Assembly: GCA_044463945.1 (NCBI GenBank)
Contig: JBIQLW010000012.1
Coordinates: 1 to 64,000 of the forward strand
Length of the DNA: 64,000 nucleotides
Direction: 5' to 3'
From: 62-47 sp044463945
GTDB taxonomy: Bacteria > Pseudomonadota > Alphaproteobacteria > Rhizobiales > Xanthobacteraceae
In this document: in pieces, positions 7,497 to 17,379 of the stretch
How the letters are laid out: every line of letters starts with the position of its first letter
Position numbering within the stretch: position 1 is the stretch's first letter
The notes under the pieces: model-generated
What the model saw: the letters and a program-made list of their open reading frames with translations, nothing else
Told to the model about the DNA's origin: nothing
Databases searched by the model: none
Translations under genes and position numbers: made by a program

Positions 7497-9341
7497 TTAC
7501 TTCGAAGCATCCTCGCGATAGGGAATCGGCGCGGTGGCGGCGTCGAGCCACGCTTGCGTCGCCGCGTCGAGATGCGGCCGCACCTCGCGCCGTACCCGCG
7601 CGTGATAGTCGTTGAGCCACGCCACTTCCTTCTTGCTGATGCGGCGGTCGATCAGGCGGCGGTCGATCGGCGCCAGCGTCAGCGTCTCGAAGGCGTTCAT
7701 TGGCTTCTCCGCGCCGTCGATCTCCGTGGCCACCACCAGTTCGAGGTTTTCGATGCGGATGCCGAACGCGCCGGTCTTGTAGTAGCCGGGCTCGTTGGAC
7801 AGGATCATGCCGCGCTTCAGCGACGTGGTGCCGAGCTTCGAGATGCGCGCCGGGCCTTCGTGCACCGACAGGTAGCTGCCGACGCCGTGGCCGGTGCCGT
7901 GCTCGAAATCGAGGCCGGCCTGCCACAGAAACTGACGCGCCAGCGTGTCGAGCTGCGCGCCGGTGGTGCCGTCGGGAAACACCGCGCGGGCGATGGCGAT
8001 ATGGCCGCGCAGAACGCGGGTGAAACGGTCGCGCATCTCCGCCGTCGGCTCGCCGATGGCGATGGTGCGGGTGACGTCGGTGGTGCCGTCCTCGTATTGC
8101 GCGCCGGAATCGATCAGCAGGAGGTCGCCCGGCGCGATGCGGCGGTTGCTCTTGCGGGTGACGCGGTAATGCACGATCGCGCCGTTCGGCCCGGTGCCGG
8201 AAATCGTCGGAAACGACACGTCCTTCAGCGCGCCGGTGTCGCGGCGAAAGGTTTCCAGCGCCTCGACCGCGTCGATCTCGGTCAGCTTGCCGCTCAAGGC
8301 CTCGCGATCCACCCACGCCAGAAAACGCGCCAGCGCCACCGCGTCGCGCTGATGCGCGCTGCGGGTGCCGGCGATCTCGACCGGGTTCTTCACCGCCTTG
8401 AGCAGGCTGACCGGATCGCTGCCGCGCACCGCCTTGCCGCCGCTGGCACCGATGAGGCGGCTCAGCGCGTCGGCGGCGGTGGCGCTGTCGAGGCCGATCG
8501 ACGCGCCGCCTTGCGCGAGTTGCGCAAGCCGCAGCGTCAACTGATCGGGGGCCGCGACGTCGGCCTCTTGTTCGAGCGTGTCGCGCACGCTGTTGGAGAG
8601 TTTGCGCGGATCGATGAAGATCGTCGGCCGGCCGCTTTTCGGCACCAGCGCGTAGGACAAGGGCAGCGGCGTGTGCGAGACGTCCGCGCCGCGGATGTTG
8701 AAGGTCCACGCCACCGCGTGCGAATCCGACAGCACCAGCGCGTCGGTGCCGAGGCGGGCGATCTCCTCGCGGATCTGTCCCAGCTTGTCGGCGGCCGCGA
8801 CGCCCGCGAATGCCGCGTCGTGAATCGTGACCGGGCCGAGCGGCGGCGCGGGGCGGTCGCGCCACACCGCATCCACCGGGTTGCGCTCCACCGCCACCAG
8901 TTCAGCGCCGGCTTTCGCGCAGGCCGCCGCCAGCCGCTCCGCCGCCGCCGTGGTGTGCAGCCACGGATCGAAGCCGAGGCGGTCGCCGCCCGTGAGATGC
9001 CGCGCCAGCCAGTCTTCCGGCGGCGGCTCGATCAGCGGCTCCACCGTCCACGCCCTCTCGTCCACCTGCGCCGCGGCTTGCAGCGTGTAGCGGCCGTCGA
9101 CGAACAGCGCGGCGATCTTTTGCAGCACGATCGCGGTGCCGGCCGATCCGGTGAAGCCGGTCAGCCACGCCAGCCGCTCCTCGGACGGCGCGACATATTC
9201 GTTCTGCTGCGCGTCGGCGCGCGGCACCACGAAGCCGGTCAGTCCCTGCTGCGCCAGTTCGGCGCGGAAGGCCGAGAGCCGCGCGGCGAGCGCGACGCCG
9301 CTCTCCGGGTCCTCAAACGTCTGGAAATGAGCCTCGAACAT
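7497..9341 (-). CDS. Aminopeptidase P family protein (Xaa-Pro aminopeptidase, M24B)
   Basis: 614 residues, the length of the long three-domain aminopeptidase P type also found in eukaryotes, rather than the 440-residue PepP type. Two creatinase-like N-terminal domains precede the pita-bread catalytic domain. The five metal ligands of the family are visible in DSGAQYEDGTTDVTRTI (two Asp), GHGVGSYLSVHEGP (His), LSNEPGYYK (Glu) and MNAFETLTLAPID (Glu). It should remove an N-terminal residue next to proline in the cytoplasm. It is convergent with ligA and has no operon partner. Confidence 0.93.
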   Translation of the reverse strand: MFEAHFQTFEDPESGVALAARLSAFRAELAQQGLTGFVVPRADAQQNEYVAPSEERLAWLTGFTGSAGTAIVLQKIAALFVDGRYTLQAAAQVDERAWTVEPLIEPPPEDWLARHLTGGDRLGFDPWLHTTAAAERLAAACAKAGAELVAVERNPVDAVWRDRPAPPLGPVTIHDAAFAGVAAADKLGQIREEIARLGTDALVLSDSHAVAWTFNIRGADVSHTPLPLSYALVPKSGRPTIFIDPRKLSNSVRDTLEQEADVAAPDQLTLRLAQLAQGGASIGLDSATAADALSRLIGASGGKAVRGSDPVSLLKAVKNPVEIAGTRSAHQRDAVALARFLAWVDREALSGKLTEIDAVEALETFRRDTGALKDVSFPTISGTGPNGAIVHYRVTRKSNRRIAPGDLLLIDSGAQYEDGTTDVTRTIAIGEPTAEMRDRFTRVLRGHIAIARAVFPDGTTGAQLDTLARQFLWQAGLDFEHGTGHGVGSYLSVHEGPARISKLGTTSLKRGMILSNEPGYYKTGAFGIRIENLELVVATEIDGAEKPMNAFETLTLAPIDRRLIDRRISKKEVAWLNDYHARVRREVRPHLDAATQAWLDAATAPIPYREDASK

Positions 9342-9545
9342 ACGTCCTCAATGATAGGCGGATCCGGTGCGGCGCGCGCAGGTTGCGCGTGATTCACCGA
9401 AACTTTCGGGCGGAATGTTGTAAACGCCACCCAATTTAGAATAGATTGAGCCGCCCGCGCCAGACGGGTCGGCGCCACGACCGCCACGCCACATCATTCG
9501 AGGATATGCCAGGAGCGCGTTCAACCCGGGTTCGAGCGATGGGGG

Positions 9546-9728
9546 ATGCCGTTGCCTGCCTTTACGTTTGAAAAACTGTCTCCGCCGCGGGCGCGTGAGC
9601 CCGCTCCGGTGGTCGAGGCGAAGCCGCGCGGCAGGCTCCGGCGGATGCTGGATCGTCTGCTCGCGCGCAAACCGGCGGCTGCGACGCATCGTCAGGGCTT
9701 GCCCCGGCACCTGCCCCGGCAGCGATAG
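9546..9728 (+). CDS. Small basic hypothetical protein (doubtful)
   Basis: 60 residues, Pro/Arg-rich: MPLPAFTFEKLSPPRAREP followed by a basic helix RGRLRRMLDRLLARKP. The ATG has GGGGG just upstream but too close for a standard ribosome site. I do not recognise it. It is divergent from the aminopeptidase gene and stands in otherwise non-coding sequence. It may be a genuine small protein or a chance frame in GC-rich DNA. Confidence 0.35.
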   Translation: MPLPAFTFEKLSPPRAREPAPVVEAKPRGRLRRMLDRLLARKPAAATHRQGLPRHLPRQR

Positions 9729-9904
9729 CGGATCGGCACGACGAACGCGGCCGCTGATCGCCTTCGCGATAGCATGATTTGCCGAGGCTGAGGCGGGAGT
9801 CGCCACCCTGAGGTGCATTGCGTGAGCCATGACCTCGAAGGGCGACGGCCTCCATCCTTCGCGGCGCGCGGCTTTCCCGCTCGCACCTCAGAGTCCGACC
9901 GGAA

Positions 9905-10046
9905 ACCGAGGCGTCATCGTCCGCCAACGGGCCCGGCTTCGCCGGCCCGATGACAGGCTCCGGCGGACGATTCCGTCATCCGTATGAGTGCATGGGAAAT
10001 CTGACCAACGGGGCGTACCGGGTGCTCCGCCTTCGCGGAGCATGAC
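9905..10046. repeat. Composite palindromic repeat (family A), copy 3
   Basis: It reads GACCGGAAACCGAGGCGTCATCGTCCGC, an inner hairpin GGGCCCGGCTTCGCCGGCCC, the returning GGCGGACGATTC arm, a spacer with GTGCATGGGAAATCTGA, and a final GCTCCGCCTTCGCGGAGCATGAC hairpin that ends three bases before the HPr stop codon. It occupies much of the 320-base gap 9729-10048; the rest of the gap shows nothing recognisable. Confidence 0.8.
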
Positions 10047-10048
10047 CT

Positions 10049-10393
10049 CTAGTCGCCTTCGCCGAACTTGCCGTGGACCAGATCGGCGATCGCGGTCACT
10101 GCCTCGGCCGCTTCCTTGCCGGTCGCGGTCACGGTGATGGTGGTGCCGGGCCCCGCCGACAGCATCATCAGCCCCATGATCGAGGTGCCGCCCACCGTCT
10201 CGCCGTTGCGGGTGACGGTGACATCGGCGTCGAAGCGCTCGACCAGTTGCACGAACTTGGCCGAGGCGCGGGCATGAAGGCCGCGCTTGTTGGTGATGAG
10301 GATGTCGCGAACCACCTTCCCCGGCGGTGCTGCGGCGGCGCTGCGCGCGGCGCTGTCGGCGCGGGGGGCGGGATCGTCGGGAGGCGGGGTCAT
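10049..10393 (-). CDS. HPr-family phosphocarrier protein
   Basis: 114 residues; the HPr fold starts near residue 28 after a Pro/Ala-rich extension of about 25 residues. The phospho-accepting histidine is H40 in NKRGLHARASAKF, and the regulatory serine of the HPr kinase site is S71 in GGTSIMGLMML. It receives phosphate from enzyme I (probably PtsP, not in the window) and passes it to EIIA proteins. Its ATG overlaps the EIIA stop by four bases, so the two are translationally coupled. With hprK in the same operon, phosphorylation at both sites is expected. In Rhizobiales this PTS lacks sugar permeases and acts in regulation. Confidence 0.94.
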   Translation of the reverse strand: MTPPPDDPAPRADSAARSAAAAPPGKVVRDILITNKRGLHARASAKFVQLVERFDADVTVTRNGETVGGTSIMGLMMLSAGPGTTITVTATGKEAAEAVTAIADLVHGKFGEGD

Positions 10394-10791
10394 TTTCCGG
10401 CCAGCACCCGGCTGGCGATGGTGACGTATTTGCGGCCGGCTTCCTGGGCGGCGGCGATGGCCTCGGGCAGCGGCAGATCGTTGCGGACCTTGGCGAGCTT
10501 CACCAGCATCGGCAGGTTGATGCCGGCCAGAACCTCGACCTTGGGCCGGCTCATACAGGAGATCGCGAGGTTCGACGGCGTGCCGCCGAACATATCGGTG
10601 AGGATCGCGACGCCCTGGCCGCTATCGACGCGATTGACGGCTTCAATGATATCGCTTCGGCACAGATCGGCGTCGTCCTCAGCGCCGATCGTGATCGCCT
10701 CGATTTGCTTTTGCGGACCCATGACGTGTTCGAGCGCTGCCCTGAACTCGTCGGCAAGGCGCCCGTGGGTCACAAGAACCAGACCAATCAT
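10390..10791 (-). CDS. PTS EIIA component, mannose/fructose family
   Basis: 133 residues, the length of a single EIIA-Man domain. The phosphorylated histidine is H9 in GLVLVTHGRLADEF, and ILTDMFGGTPSN is the family signature. No EIIB, EIIC or EIID is nearby, so the protein is a regulatory output of the PTS rather than part of a transporter. It is 160 bases downstream of hprK and overlaps the HPr gene by four bases (ATGA). Confidence 0.94.
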   Translation of the reverse strand: MIGLVLVTHGRLADEFRAALEHVMGPQKQIEAITIGAEDDADLCRSDIIEAVNRVDSGQGVAILTDMFGGTPSNLAISCMSRPKVEVLAGINLPMLVKLAKVRNDLPLPEAIAAAQEAGRKYVTIASRVLAGK

Positions 10792-10951
10792 CGACTACTC
10801 CTCGTGGGTGCTTTGATGCACCGCACGAACGGGCCACTTTGACCATCCAGCGCCCCCGCGCAAGGGGGGATCATCACGATTTTCCCTGAATTTCGCCACA
10901 AGGCGGGAACCGGGGACGGCCAGTTTCGTGGCAACAGTGCGATTTATATGG

Positions 10952-11491
10952 TTACCAATTCCCTTCCAGCAATCGTTGCGGCGGCGGTGTCGGTCCGGCG
11001 AGGCCGGGGGCCGTCGTCAGCGCCGCGACCACCAGCGGCAGCGCCGAAAAGCCCCGTTGCACCGGGATTCGCGGCAATTGGACGCTCAAAAGCGTGGTTG
11101 TCTGGCTGTCCGGCGCGGGCAGGCGCGCTCCGTCGGCGGCGTCGAGATCGACGATGAGCCCGACGCGGGCATCGGACACATGGTCGCAGCGGCGGATGCC
11201 GAGCCCGCGGATCTCGATCAGCCCGGCAAGCTGCGGCGCCGGCCGCACCCGGACCTCGCCGTCGCGGGCTTCGAGATGAACCCGGTCGTCCCCCACCAGC
11301 ACGGCCGGCGGAATCTGGCCGGCGCGGCCGGCGAGAATCAGCTCGAAAGCGAGCCGGGACTTGCCGGAGCCGGAGGGCCCGCGGATCAGCACCGCGCAGG
11401 CGCCGACCGCGACCGCGCTGGCGTGCGTGCTCGGGGCGCCGCGCGGGTCCGGGTCGTCGGTGTCGGGGGTGGAGGCGTCGGGCGCGCTCAT
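10952..11491 (-). CDS. hprK: HPr kinase/phosphorylase, short alphaproteobacterial form
   Basis: 179 residues against about 310 in Firmicutes: the N-terminal domain is missing and only the P-loop catalytic domain is present, as is usual in Alphaproteobacteria. The Walker A motif GPSGSGKS is at residues 38-45 and is followed by VGDDRVHLEARDGEVRVRP and the conserved IEIRGLGI segment. The enzyme phosphorylates HPr on serine and reverses this, and in this order is linked to ChvG/ChvI signalling. Its ATG overlaps the chvG stop by four bases. Confidence 0.93.
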   Translation of the reverse strand: MSAPDASTPDTDDPDPRGAPSTHASAVAVGACAVLIRGPSGSGKSRLAFELILAGRAGQIPPAVLVGDDRVHLEARDGEVRVRPAPQLAGLIEIRGLGIRRCDHVSDARVGLIVDLDAADGARLPAPDSQTTTLLSVQLPRIPVQRGFSALPLVVAALTTAPGLAGPTPPPQRLLEGNW

Positions 11492-13302
11492 GTCGTCGGC
11501 AGCCGCACGACGAAGCGCGCGCCGGCGACGGTCGACTCGCCGTCGGCGTCGGGCGGCCCCTTGCGGTTCTCGGCCCAGATGCGGCCGCGGTGGGCCTCGA
11601 TGATCTGCTTGGAGATCGACAGCCCGAGGCCGGAGTTCTGGCCGAAGCCCTGATGCGGTCGGTCGGTGTAGAAGCGCTCGAAGATGCGCTCCAGCGCGTC
11701 GTCGCGGATGCCGGGGCCGTCGTCATCGACCACGATCTCGATCGCGGTCTTGATGCGGCGGCAGGTGACGCGGACCTTGCCGCCGGGCTTGGAGAACGAT
11801 TGCGCGTTCACCACCAGGTTGGAGATGACCTGTCCCAGCCGGGAATCGTGCCCCGGCACCGAGAAGGTGTCGGCGGGGCCGCCCTCGAAACGGGTTTCGA
11901 CGGCGACGTCGTGGCCGAGCCGCGTCTCGTTGGCGACCGAGGTCAGGGTGGTGAGCAGCCGCCGCAGTTCGACGGGCGCGACGTCGCCGCGCTGCAATTC
12001 GGCGTCGAGCCGGCTGGCATCGGAAATGTCCGAGATCAGCCGGTCGAGCCGACGCACGTCGTGCTCGATGACGTCGAGCAGCCGGGCGCGGCTGGTGTCG
12101 GTCTTGGCGAGCGGCAGCGTTTCCACCGCCGAGCGCAGCGAGGTCAGCGGATTCTTCAGTTCGTGGGCGACGTCGGCGGCGAACATCTCGATCGCCTCGA
12201 TGCGGTTGTAGAGCGCTTCCGTCATGTCGCGCAGCGCGCCCGACAGGTGGCCGATCTCGTCGCGGCGGCCGGTGAAGTCCGGAATCTCGACGCGGGTCTT
12301 GATGCGGTGACGCACCCGCTCGGCCCCGGCGGCGAGCCGCCGCACCGGGCCGGCGATGGTGCTCGCCAGGAGCAGCGACAGCACGATCATCACCACCGCC
12401 GCCACGCCGAACACCTTCAGGATGGCGAGCCGTTCCGCCGTCACCATCTGGTCGATGTCGTCGCCCTGGGTGGACAGCATCAGCGCGCCGAAGATGGTGG
12501 CGCGCGGGCGCTCGACCGGCACCGCGACCGAGACGATGACCTCGCCGCGGTCGTTGATGCGCACCATGCTGGACTTCTCGCCCTTGAGCGACTGCGCGAC
12601 CTCCTGATAGCCGTTGCCGTTCTCGGGACCGAGTTCGCGATAGAGCGGCAGGTCGCCGCGATTGAGCCAGGTGCGCACCGCGATCATGGCGCGCTCCATC
12701 GGGCCGGGCTTGACGTCGGCGGGCGGCGGCAGCTCGAAGCGGATCACGTCGCCGCGGCGAAACAGGCTGCGGCTGTCGAGCAGCAGCACGCCGTCGCGGT
12801 CGTAGATGCGCGCGCGGGTGTTGGTCGGCGAGATCAGCCGCCGCAGCACCGGCGCGACGCGCTCGGGGTTGATCGGAAAATCCAGATTCGAAAATTCGTC
12901 CGGCGCGCCGTAGCTCTCGCCGGGCTTGAGGTCGAGCAGCCGGTCGGGATCGATGGTGATGGTGTTGGTTTCGACGGTGGCGGAGGCGGCGATGGCGCTG
13001 GCGATGATCTCGCCCTGCACCAGGAGGCTCTGGGCGCGGGCGTCGATCAGGCCGGCGCGGAATTGCGACAGATAGAGGATGCTGGCGACCAGCGCGATCA
13101 GCCCGGCGAGATTGAGCGAGACGATGCGCCGGGTCAGGCTGGAAAAGCTGACGGTGAAGAAGAACTGTCCGGCGCGTTGCAACAGCCGCAGCGGCCGCCG
13201 CCAGAGAGCGGCGGAGGCGGTGTCGGGCCCGGCGATAGCGGAAGCGCCGGCCGCCGAGACGCTGTCGATCGTCTCTCGATCAGGCTGTGTGCGATCCAGC
13301 AA
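11488..13302 (-). CDS. chvG: ChvG/ExoS-type sensor histidine kinase
   Basis: 604 residues. A cytoplasmic N-terminus leads to a first membrane helix (LNLAGLIALVASILYLSQF), a periplasmic sensor domain of about 190 residues, a second helix (VFGVAAVVMIVLSLLLASTIAG), a HAMP linker, the H-box DVAHELKNPLTSLRSAVETL (His near residue 379), and an ATPase domain with N, G1 (VDDDGPGI) and G2 (GLGLSISKQ) boxes. ChvG senses acidity or envelope change in rhizobia and phosphorylates ChvI. It is 147 bases downstream of chvI, with a hairpin between them, and overlaps hprK by four bases. Confidence 0.95.
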   Translation of the reverse strand: MLDRTQPDRETIDSVSAAGASAIAGPDTASAALWRRPLRLLQRAGQFFFTVSFSSLTRRIVSLNLAGLIALVASILYLSQFRAGLIDARAQSLLVQGEIIASAIAASATVETNTITIDPDRLLDLKPGESYGAPDEFSNLDFPINPERVAPVLRRLISPTNTRARIYDRDGVLLLDSRSLFRRGDVIRFELPPPADVKPGPMERAMIAVRTWLNRGDLPLYRELGPENGNGYQEVAQSLKGEKSSMVRINDRGEVIVSVAVPVERPRATIFGALMLSTQGDDIDQMVTAERLAILKVFGVAAVVMIVLSLLLASTIAGPVRRLAAGAERVRHRIKTRVEIPDFTGRRDEIGHLSGALRDMTEALYNRIEAIEMFAADVAHELKNPLTSLRSAVETLPLAKTDTSRARLLDVIEHDVRRLDRLISDISDASRLDAELQRGDVAPVELRRLLTTLTSVANETRLGHDVAVETRFEGGPADTFSVPGHDSRLGQVISNLVVNAQSFSKPGGKVRVTCRRIKTAIEIVVDDDGPGIRDDALERIFERFYTDRPHQGFGQNSGLGLSISKQIIEAHRGRIWAENRKGPPDADGESTVAGARFVVRLPTT

Positions 13303-13398
13303 TGGCTAAATCCGCCCGGTTGTTTGAGGTCCTGCGCCCGCGGGCAGCCCTGTCATCATAGACCACGCCGGCGGGTTCGTCAGTCCGCAAGGCGCGGC

Positions 13399-13431
13399 GG
13401 CCCGCGCGAGCTTGACTGGCTTGCGCGGGCC
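13399..13431 (-). other. Strong intercistronic hairpin between chvI and chvG
   Basis: GGCCCGCGC (13399-13407) pairs with GCGCGGGCC (13423-13431), and the stem continues inward through a G-U and AGC/GCT to about 13 pairs with a seven-base loop. It lies 18 bases after the chvI stop. No T-run follows on the minus strand, so it looks more like an mRNA-stabilising or partial-termination element than a simple terminator. Confidence 0.6.
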
Positions 13432-13449
13432 GCGGTCAGGACGCCTGCG

Positions 13450-14151
13450 TCATGTCTCCTTGAAACGGTAGCCGACGCCGTAGAGGGTTTCGATCATCTC
13501 GAAGTCGTCGTCGACCACCTTGAACTTCTTGCGCAGCCGCTTGATGTGGCTGTCGATGGTGCGGTCATCGACATAGACCTGGTCATCGTAGGCGGCATCC
13601 ATCAGCGCATTGCGGCTCTTGACCACGCCGGGCCGCGTCGCCAGCGCCTGCAGGATGAGAAACTCGGTCACCGTCAGCGTCACCGGCTCGCCCTTCCAGG
13701 TGCAGGTGTGGCGCTCCGGGTCCATGCGGAGCTGGCCGCGATCCAGCGCCTTGGCGTCGCTCTCCTTCGGCGCGGCGGCGGGGTCCTTGGGCGCGGAGCG
13801 GCGCAGCACCGCCTTGACCCGCTCCACCAGGAGCCGCTGCGAGAACGGTTTGCGGATGAAATCGTCGGCGCCCATCTTGAGCCCGAACAGCTCGTCGATC
13901 TCCTCGTCCTTCGAGGTGAGGAAGATCACCGGCAGGTCGGACTTCTGGCGCAGGCGGCGCAGCGTCTCCATGCCGTCCATGCGCGGCATCTTGATATCGA
14001 GAACCGCAAGGTCCGGCGGGCTGGTGCGGAAGCCGTCCAGCGCCGAGGCGCCGTCGGTGTAGGTCATGATGCGGTAGCCTTCGGCCTCCAGCGCAATCGA
14101 AACCGAGGTGAGGATATTGCGGTCGTCATCGACCAGGGCAATTGTGGGCAT
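13450..14151 (-). CDS. chvI: ChvI/ExoI-type response regulator
   Basis: 233 residues from the ATG at 14151; the frame is open further upstream, but the receiver domain begins at this Met (MPTIALVDDDRNI). The phospho-acceptor is D52 in LAVLDIKMPRMDGM, the conserved Lys is in FIRKPFS, and a C-terminal OmpR-type winged helix ends with YGVGYRFKET. ChvI controls exopolysaccharide, motility and central carbon genes in Rhizobiales, with ChvG as its kinase. It is the first gene of the leftward operon chvI-chvG-hprK-EIIA-HPr. A 16-bp palindrome lies about 97 bases upstream. Confidence 0.96.
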   Translation of the reverse strand: MPTIALVDDDRNILTSVSIALEAEGYRIMTYTDGASALDGFRTSPPDLAVLDIKMPRMDGMETLRRLRQKSDLPVIFLTSKDEEIDELFGLKMGADDFIRKPFSQRLLVERVKAVLRRSAPKDPAAAPKESDAKALDRGQLRMDPERHTCTWKGEPVTLTVTEFLILQALATRPGVVKSRNALMDAAYDDQVYVDDRTIDSHIKRLRKKFKVVDDDFEMIETLYGVGYRFKET

Positions 14152-14247
14152 GAGCCTGCTTTCCGAAACGGAGTGGCTTGAATGGCGACCTGTTCGATAT
14201 CCTGCCGTATCGGACGGTCCTGTCTCGTCGTTTGAGCACGATCGGTT

Positions 14248-14263
14248 CGGCAACCGGTTGCCG
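14248..14263. promoter_or_regulatory. Perfect 16-bp palindrome in the chvI/hugZ-like divergent region
   Basis: CGGCAACC followed directly by its complement GGTTGCCG, with no spacer. It lies 97 bases upstream of chvI and about 180 upstream of the divergent HugZ-like gene, a suitable place for a dimeric regulator, but the protein that would bind it is not known. Confidence 0.5.
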
Positions 14264-14444
14264 CATCGTCCGGACCATGCCTCAAAACCCGGCCAACGAG
14301 CAATGCAAGCTGGGCTGAAGTGTGGCCGGATTCCATCAAACGTGCGAAACAACACCGTGTTCCGGCAGCCACGCTGAAAAGCTATATAACCGTCCGGGGC
14401 GTGGAAAAAAGACCCTGCCGGCTGAAAATCCAAGAGATTTGACC

Positions 14445-15182
14445 ATGCGGCCCGATGCCCGTTTCGACCCCGAAGTCCTGACCCGGAGCCTGCTGCGGCG
14501 GCGGCGGGTGGGAGCGCTCGCCACCCTGATGGCCGAGGACGGCGCGCCCTATTGCTCGCTGGTCAACGTCGCCTCCGATTTCGACGGCTCGCCGATCCTG
14601 CTGATCTCGCGCCTCGCGGTCCATACCCGGAACATCCTGGCCGATCCCCGCGTCTCGCTGATGCTCGACGAGCGCGCCGCCGGCGATCCGCTGGAAGGGG
14701 CGCGGATCATGGTGGCGGGGGAGGCGCATGAGGCGGCGGCGGACCAGCTTCCGGTGCTGCGCCGGCGCTATCTCAACGCCCATCCCGATGCCGAAGGCTT
14801 TGTCGACTTTCCCGATTTCGGCTTCTTCCGGGTCCGGATCGGCGGCGTCCACCTCGTCGCCGGGTTCGGCCGCATCGTCGATCTCGCCCCGGCGCGGGTC
14901 CTGACCGGGCTTGAGGGCTGTTCCGCCCTGCTGGAGGCCGAGCCGGACATCATCGCCCATATGAATGCCGACCATCTGGATGCGATGAATCTTTATGCAA
15001 CCAAGCTCGCTGGCGCGCCCGAGGGCACATGGCGCTGCACCGGCTGCGACCCGGAGGGGATCGACCTCGCCGAGGGCACGGAAACGCTGCGGATCGTCTT
15101 TCCGGCCCGCGTCACCACGCCCGGCGCGCTGCGGACCGTCCTGCGCGACCTCGCGGCCAAGGCGCGGGGCAGCCAGACTTAA
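14445..15182 (+). CDS. HugZ-like FMN-binding split-barrel protein with DUF2470 domain
   Basis: 245 residues from the ATG at 14445; an upstream in-frame ATG at 14322 adds sequence unlike the family. The first about 150 residues form a pyridoxamine-phosphate-oxidase-like split barrel (RVGALATLMAEDGAPYCSLVNVASDFDG, then RVSLMLDER). The C-terminal part (DIIAHMNADHLDAMNLYA) is the DUF2470 domain, with the His cluster seen in haem-utilisation HugZ proteins. Members bind haem or flavin; the actual substrate here is unknown. It is divergent from chvI and upstream of pckA. Confidence 0.85.
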   Translation: MRPDARFDPEVLTRSLLRRRRVGALATLMAEDGAPYCSLVNVASDFDGSPILLISRLAVHTRNILADPRVSLMLDERAAGDPLEGARIMVAGEAHEAAADQLPVLRRRYLNAHPDAEGFVDFPDFGFFRVRIGGVHLVAGFGRIVDLAPARVLTGLEGCSALLEAEPDIIAHMNADHLDAMNLYATKLAGAPEGTWRCTGCDPEGIDLAEGTETLRIVFPARVTTPGALRTVLRDLAAKARGSQT

Positions 15183-15439
15183 GGTGTGGGAGCCGGGTCC
15201 AGGCGGCGGATCGGGCGGGTTCCCGTCGAGCGGTATTCCCGTGCCGTGACGCCGCAGCCGCCGCGCGGCGGCCGCAGGCGGCAAGATTCCCCTGCGGCCG
15301 AGGATCGGCTTGGCAAGGTGGGCGTTCGTGAGTATTAGATCGCGCACCGGGATGCTTGGCTTTGACCGGACGGTCTCCGCGCCGATGGCGCGTTTCGACG
15401 ATCGCGTGCGCTCGGCAACGGATTCGAGGAGGAAATTTC

Positions 15440-17056
<1,617 letters not shown>

Positions 17057-17103
17057 GGCAGTCCGCCGCGCGAGGCGAGGCGCGCCTTAATGGTTTGCGG
17101 AAA

Positions 17104-17221
17104 CCGTCATTGCCGGGCATAGCCGTTCGTAGAACGGCGTCGCTTCGCTCGCCTATGCCGGCAATCCATCATTTTTCGCAAAAGATGGATGCGCGGATCA
17201 AGTCCGCGCATGACGACGGAT
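17104..17221. repeat. Palindromic repeat (family B), copy 1
   Basis: GTCATTGCCGGGCATAGCCG pairs with CGCCTATGCCGGCAAT. A second module follows with CCATC...GATGG and GCGCGGATCAAGTCCGCGCATGACG. The element type is the one whose translation gives MRGLDPRIH-like peptides. It sits in the 323-base gap 17057-17379, which also holds a family D half element and no gene. Confidence 0.8.
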
Positions 17222-17290
17222 GACTCCGTCAAAAGCGGATATCCCTCACGGGGTTTGATGACTTCAACTGCGCTCAAGCGTTGCGGTTGC

Positions 17291-17317
17291 CTCCTCTCCC
17301 CCGCAAGCGGGAGAGGG
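17291..17317. repeat. Half element of family D
   Basis: CTCCTCTCCCCCGC-AA-GCGGGAGAGGGAG, a single hairpin related to the paired hairpins at 1275-1368. It lies 63 bases past the thioesterase stop on the minus strand and might help end that transcript. Confidence 0.65.
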
Positions 17318-17379
17318 AGCGCGCCGTGCCTGCCGACTTCGCTCGATTGCATCCCCGCCAGACCGGCTAAGGTGCCAGT

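Noticed and set aside
11590..14181. 863-codon plus-strand open frame across chvG and chvI
   Set aside because: Antisense shadow of two complete regulators; no recognisable domain and no ribosome site.
15257..15272. GC-only palindrome GCCGCCGCGCGGCGGC after the HugZ-like gene
   Set aside because: Such words arise easily in this GC-rich DNA and no T-run follows.
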